Below are positions 61,921 through 64,000 of a stretch of DNA of 64,000 nucleotides, in pieces. How positions within the stretch are numbered: the stretch's first letter is position 1; the number at the start of each line of letters is the position of its first letter. The stretch is from Nitrososphaerota archaeon (GTDB lineage: Archaea > Thermoproteota > Nitrososphaeria > Conexivisphaerales > UBA164). The stretch covers positions 60,413-124,412 of the forward strand of contig JAMCTX010000011.1 in the NCBI GenBank assembly GCA_023381255.1, written 5' to 3'. Both the position numbers and the translations under genes were made by a program. Under the pieces are notes generated by a model. That model made no database searches, was not told where the DNA came from, and saw nothing but the letters and a program-made list of their open reading frames with translations.

Positions 61921-62733
61921 TCATGCTAGAAAGGCAAAAACTACAAGGTAAATGATTGCTGCTGCGCTCACCTTCTGGCTGTCCTTGACTATAATTGACA
62001 TAGCTGCTATGACTACAGATATAAATATTAGAATTGTGTGAGCAATGCCTGGCCGCAGGCCCACTAAAATGGACGATATAATAACCATTATTGAGAATGC
62101 CGGAACGTAAAGCCTCTTTCTTGCTGTTCCTTCTGGTTCTTCAATTATATGATGCGACAGCCTTACAGCTGACGCTATCAGGCCGAAGCCCACAGATGCG
62201 GGTATTAAGGAGTACGCAATGGAGCCAGTGAATGCATAATATGAACCCAGCAAGAGCAGGGGGCCAAAATCAAAGAAAGTGGAGATCTCACCAATGCCCC
62301 TTCTGTAAAGCATAATAGGCGGGTAAAGATATGCAAACATCAAAATCATTGCAAAAAGACCAAATGCAAGCAGAACCAGCAGCCGTGTTATGATGATTAC
62401 AAGCGCTGCTGTTATAATCATTAACGCCAGTGGCGCCATAGCTATTTTCCTGATTTTTTCAACGCTAACACATTCAAATAAGCAAGGTCCAACTGGAATA
62501 AATGAACCGCATTTCATGCCACTCTTTCCGTATTCACGATCAAGCCGGTCCATTTCTATATTCATAAGAAACTGGGAAGAAAGCACAAAAATAAGAGAAA
62601 GCACAAAAATAAGAGACCTTGAAAAGCTTGAATTTAACCAAGAGTACACAAGGGGTACAACTGACACCAAATAGAGAGGGACCTTCAGAGAACGTAATAT
62701 GTTTATTTTTCTGCACTTCATATCATTGGTCAT
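61921..62733 (-). CDS. UbiA-superfamily prenyltransferase-like membrane protein
   Basis: The 270-residue protein has eight to nine hydrophobic segments. An Asp-rich motif 'NIEMDRLDREYG' is near residue 57, and 'YLYPPIMLYRRGIGEISTFF' resembles the MenA-type segment P-P-x-L-x-x-R-G-x-G-E. The second Asp motif is not obvious. A quinone-ring prenyltransferase is plausible. An 18-bp tandem duplication (SLIFVL twice) lies just before the Asp motif. It overlaps the upstream membrane gene by 11 bases. Confidence 0.7.
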   Translation of the reverse strand: MTNDMKCRKINILRSLKVPLYLVSVVPLVYSWLNSSFSRSLIFVLSLIFVLSSQFLMNIEMDRLDREYGKSGMKCGSFIPVGPCLFECVSVEKIRKIAMAPLALMIITAALVIIITRLLVLLAFGLFAMILMFAYLYPPIMLYRRGIGEISTFFDFGPLLLLGSYYAFTGSIAYSLIPASVGFGLIASAVRLSHHIIEEPEGTARKRLYVPAFSIMVIISSILVGLRPGIAHTILIFISVVIAAMSIIVKDSQKVSAAAIIYLVVFAFLA

Positions 62734-63406
62734 TTCTTTTGCTCATTAAAGCGTTTTTCCTATATGCAAATGCGTACACTGCAAGCAGATAAATTAAAAA
62801 TGCTGGAATTATTATTAGATCATTTATACTAATTATGCTTTCCGCATACCAGAAGGTTGAAAAGGTAAGCAATAGGGCCGACACAACAACCTTCATGTAA
62901 GCCTGCTTGATCTTTCTGACCTGAGATTTCAGTATGTAAGTTGCTGCAATAACTATTGCAATTCCCGCAACTGTTCCATAAATAGCAGATGAAAAGTTTA
63001 TGGGAAAAAGGGCCACAAGAACTATTGACGCTTCAAAAGCTTCAACCAGCCCGACAGATATTCCTGTGCTCATTATTCCCTTCTCAAAGTGTTCCTCTAC
63101 CGCTTGTTTTCCCGGGTTTCCCGTTTGCATTGATCTCAAAGCTGATCTCCTGGCGCTTCTGGCAAGCCTCAATCCAAAATAAAGCAGGAGAGAAGCTGCA
63201 ATCACCCTGACCAGAAAAACCGGCAGCAAGGATATTGCCTTTCCAACTAAAAGGGTCGGAATGTAAACGACAATGACACCCAGTGCTACGTACAGGAAGG
63301 CCCTTGCATTTCTAGAATCCGCATAAAGTGCCAGCCCCACTGCTGAAGCTTCAGTGAGCTCCAGCAGGTTTATTCCAAGCGCTGCAAAAAATATTCCTAC
63401 ATCCAT
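62723..63406 (-). CDS. COG4280-type membrane protein (Ftr1-like fold)
   Basis: The 227-residue protein has six to seven hydrophobic segments and two related motifs carrying paired acids in membrane helices: 'GINLLELTEASAVGLALYAD' and 'GISVGLVEAFEASIVLVALF'. This E-x2-E-A repeated pattern recalls the REGLE helices of Ftr1 iron permeases and is typical of COG4280. Ion transport is inferred, substrate unknown. Probably co-transcribed with the UbiA-like gene. Confidence 0.65.
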   Translation of the reverse strand: MDVGIFFAALGINLLELTEASAVGLALYADSRNARAFLYVALGVIVVYIPTLLVGKAISLLPVFLVRVIAASLLLYFGLRLARSARRSALRSMQTGNPGKQAVEEHFEKGIMSTGISVGLVEAFEASIVLVALFPINFSSAIYGTVAGIAIVIAATYILKSQVRKIKQAYMKVVVSALLLTFSTFWYAESIISINDLIIIPAFLIYLLAVYAFAYRKNALMSKRNDQ

Positions 63407-63513
63407 ATTCTAAACATTGTTTACCCCATTATAAAAATTGTTTCTGACGTAAAATTCTGGTTAATTTTTGTAAGCCTGTAAACCATAAAAATCACTATAA
63501 AAACCTTGAGCTA

Positions 63514-63828
63514 TTATGGGCTGTAACCTGAATATTTGGCAGCGTAATCCCCTATTATTGGCGATTTTATATCTTCCCCGTTGTATGCCTTAACCGAAAT
63601 GTACATTCCATAGACCCATATCAGAAATGCAAGAAATGGCCCTAGAAATGGTATGAAAAACAGCACCAAATCAATAATTGTGGCTATTATGCCCAAAAAA
63701 ATCGCCTGCAACGAATGGAATTTTAACCTGGGGTTTTTCTGCCCTTCAGTTATAAATACTATTATTCCTGTCAGCCAGCTCAAAATATATGTAAAAATGT
63801 ACATTATATTGCCTTTTTCTTTTTCCAC
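63514..63828 (-). CDS. DUF4870/Tic20-like small membrane protein
   Basis: The 104-residue protein has three hydrophobic segments: 'IMYIFTYILSWLTGIIVFIT', 'AIFLGIIATIIDLVLFFI', and 'FLAFLIWVYGMYISVKAYNG'. 'FHSLQAIFLG' and the terminal A-Y-x-G-E pattern are the DUF4870 signatures. Function unknown. Confidence 0.75.
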   Translation of the reverse strand: MEKEKGNIMYIFTYILSWLTGIIVFITEGQKNPRLKFHSLQAIFLGIIATIIDLVLFFIPFLGPFLAFLIWVYGMYISVKAYNGEDIKSPIIGDYAAKYSGYSP

Positions 63829-63899
63829 GTTTATTTAAAAATATCATTTATTTATAAGTGTTGCGATTTTTGGGAGTGTGGGACGCTATTCCGGCATAC

Positions 63900-64000
63900 T
63901 TACCTATCAAAGTTGAATAGATTGTGCCACAGGCCCTTGCACAACAACGCGCTGTCAATCCTGTCATAGCGCCTCTGAGCAACGCCCCATCCGAACATCT
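63900..64000 (-). CDS. Partial gene at the window edge, possibly a transposase C-terminus
   Basis: Thirty-three codons are visible, ending 'RRYDRIDSALLCKGLWHNLF' and 'NFDR' before TAA at 63900-63902. The Trp- and Arg-rich tail looks like the end of a transposase, but I cannot name a family. The gene continues beyond base 64000. Confidence 0.35.
   Translation of the reverse strand, partial: MFGWGVAQRRYDRIDSALLCKGLWHNLFNFDR

Overview
The window is archaeal chromosome. Its core genes are archaeal in type: an exosome/SBDS/proteasome cluster, TBP, pelota, CDC48, prefoldin, KEOPS Pcc1 and UbiA-type lipid synthases. TATA boxes sit about 26 bases ahead of start codons, and many of those starts are leaderless TTG or GTG. 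The best lineage clue is a eukaryote-type topoisomerase IB (39477-41120), which among archaea is characteristic of Thaumarchaeota and close relatives. SMC plus ScpA, an Amt ammonium channel, GapN and tRNA introns at non-canonical positions fit a thaumarchaeote or aigarchaeote-like organism. No ammonia-oxidation genes are visible. The lineage is inferred, not proven.

Layout. 0.1-7.1 kb: a GH57-like protein, rhodanese, metallo-beta-lactamase protein, Hjc resolvase, PGI/PMI, and a three-gene molybdenum hydroxylase operon. 7.1-10.1 kb: an IS1341-type TnpB element, broken by an in-frame stop and by an ISH6-like insertion with an 8-bp target duplication; a structured RNA-like 3' end survives. 10.1-12.8 kb: CDC48 with an unusual insertion of tandem repeats. 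13-24.5 kb: tRNA-Leu, pelota, nucleotide salvage (Apt, uridine phosphorylase), ScpA-SMC, an ECF S-component, DUF763, TBP, a DUF47/PiT phosphate pair and a PUA protein. 24.5-29 kb: tRNA-Ile with a non-canonical intron and the exosome superoperon. 29-35.2 kb: a complete seven-gene trp operon (B2-A-D-F-E-G-C) behind a palindromic putative operator. 35.2-46 kb: an orphan Cas4-like nuclease, PGK, a degenerate aldo/keto reductase, tRNA-His with a T-loop intron, a nucleoside phosphorylase, topoisomerase IB, a BlaI-M48 pair, GapN, NAD(P)HX dehydratase and Ino1. 46-56 kb: metallophosphoesterase-Lhr, an HTH regulator, a UbiA enzyme, a 2-hydroxyacid dehydrogenase and a HerA-NurA pair. 56-64 kb: a BtpA-PfkB-BtpA cluster, membrane proteins, Amt, a second decayed TnpB and a partial gene at the edge.

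Central carbon genes (PGI/PMI, PGK, GapN, Ino1) and nucleoside salvage genes are scattered, not clustered. DNA repair and chromosome genes are well represented (Hjc, SMC-ScpA, TopoIB, Lhr-MPE, HerA-NurA, Cas4-like). The most unusual items are the repeat insertion in CDC48 D1, the two tRNAs whose introns form near-textbook bulge-helix-bulge motifs outside the anticodon loop, the TnpB/RNA relic with a nested IS, and the long NurA paired with HerA without Mre11-Rad50 beside them. No CRISPR array and no rRNA gene were found.
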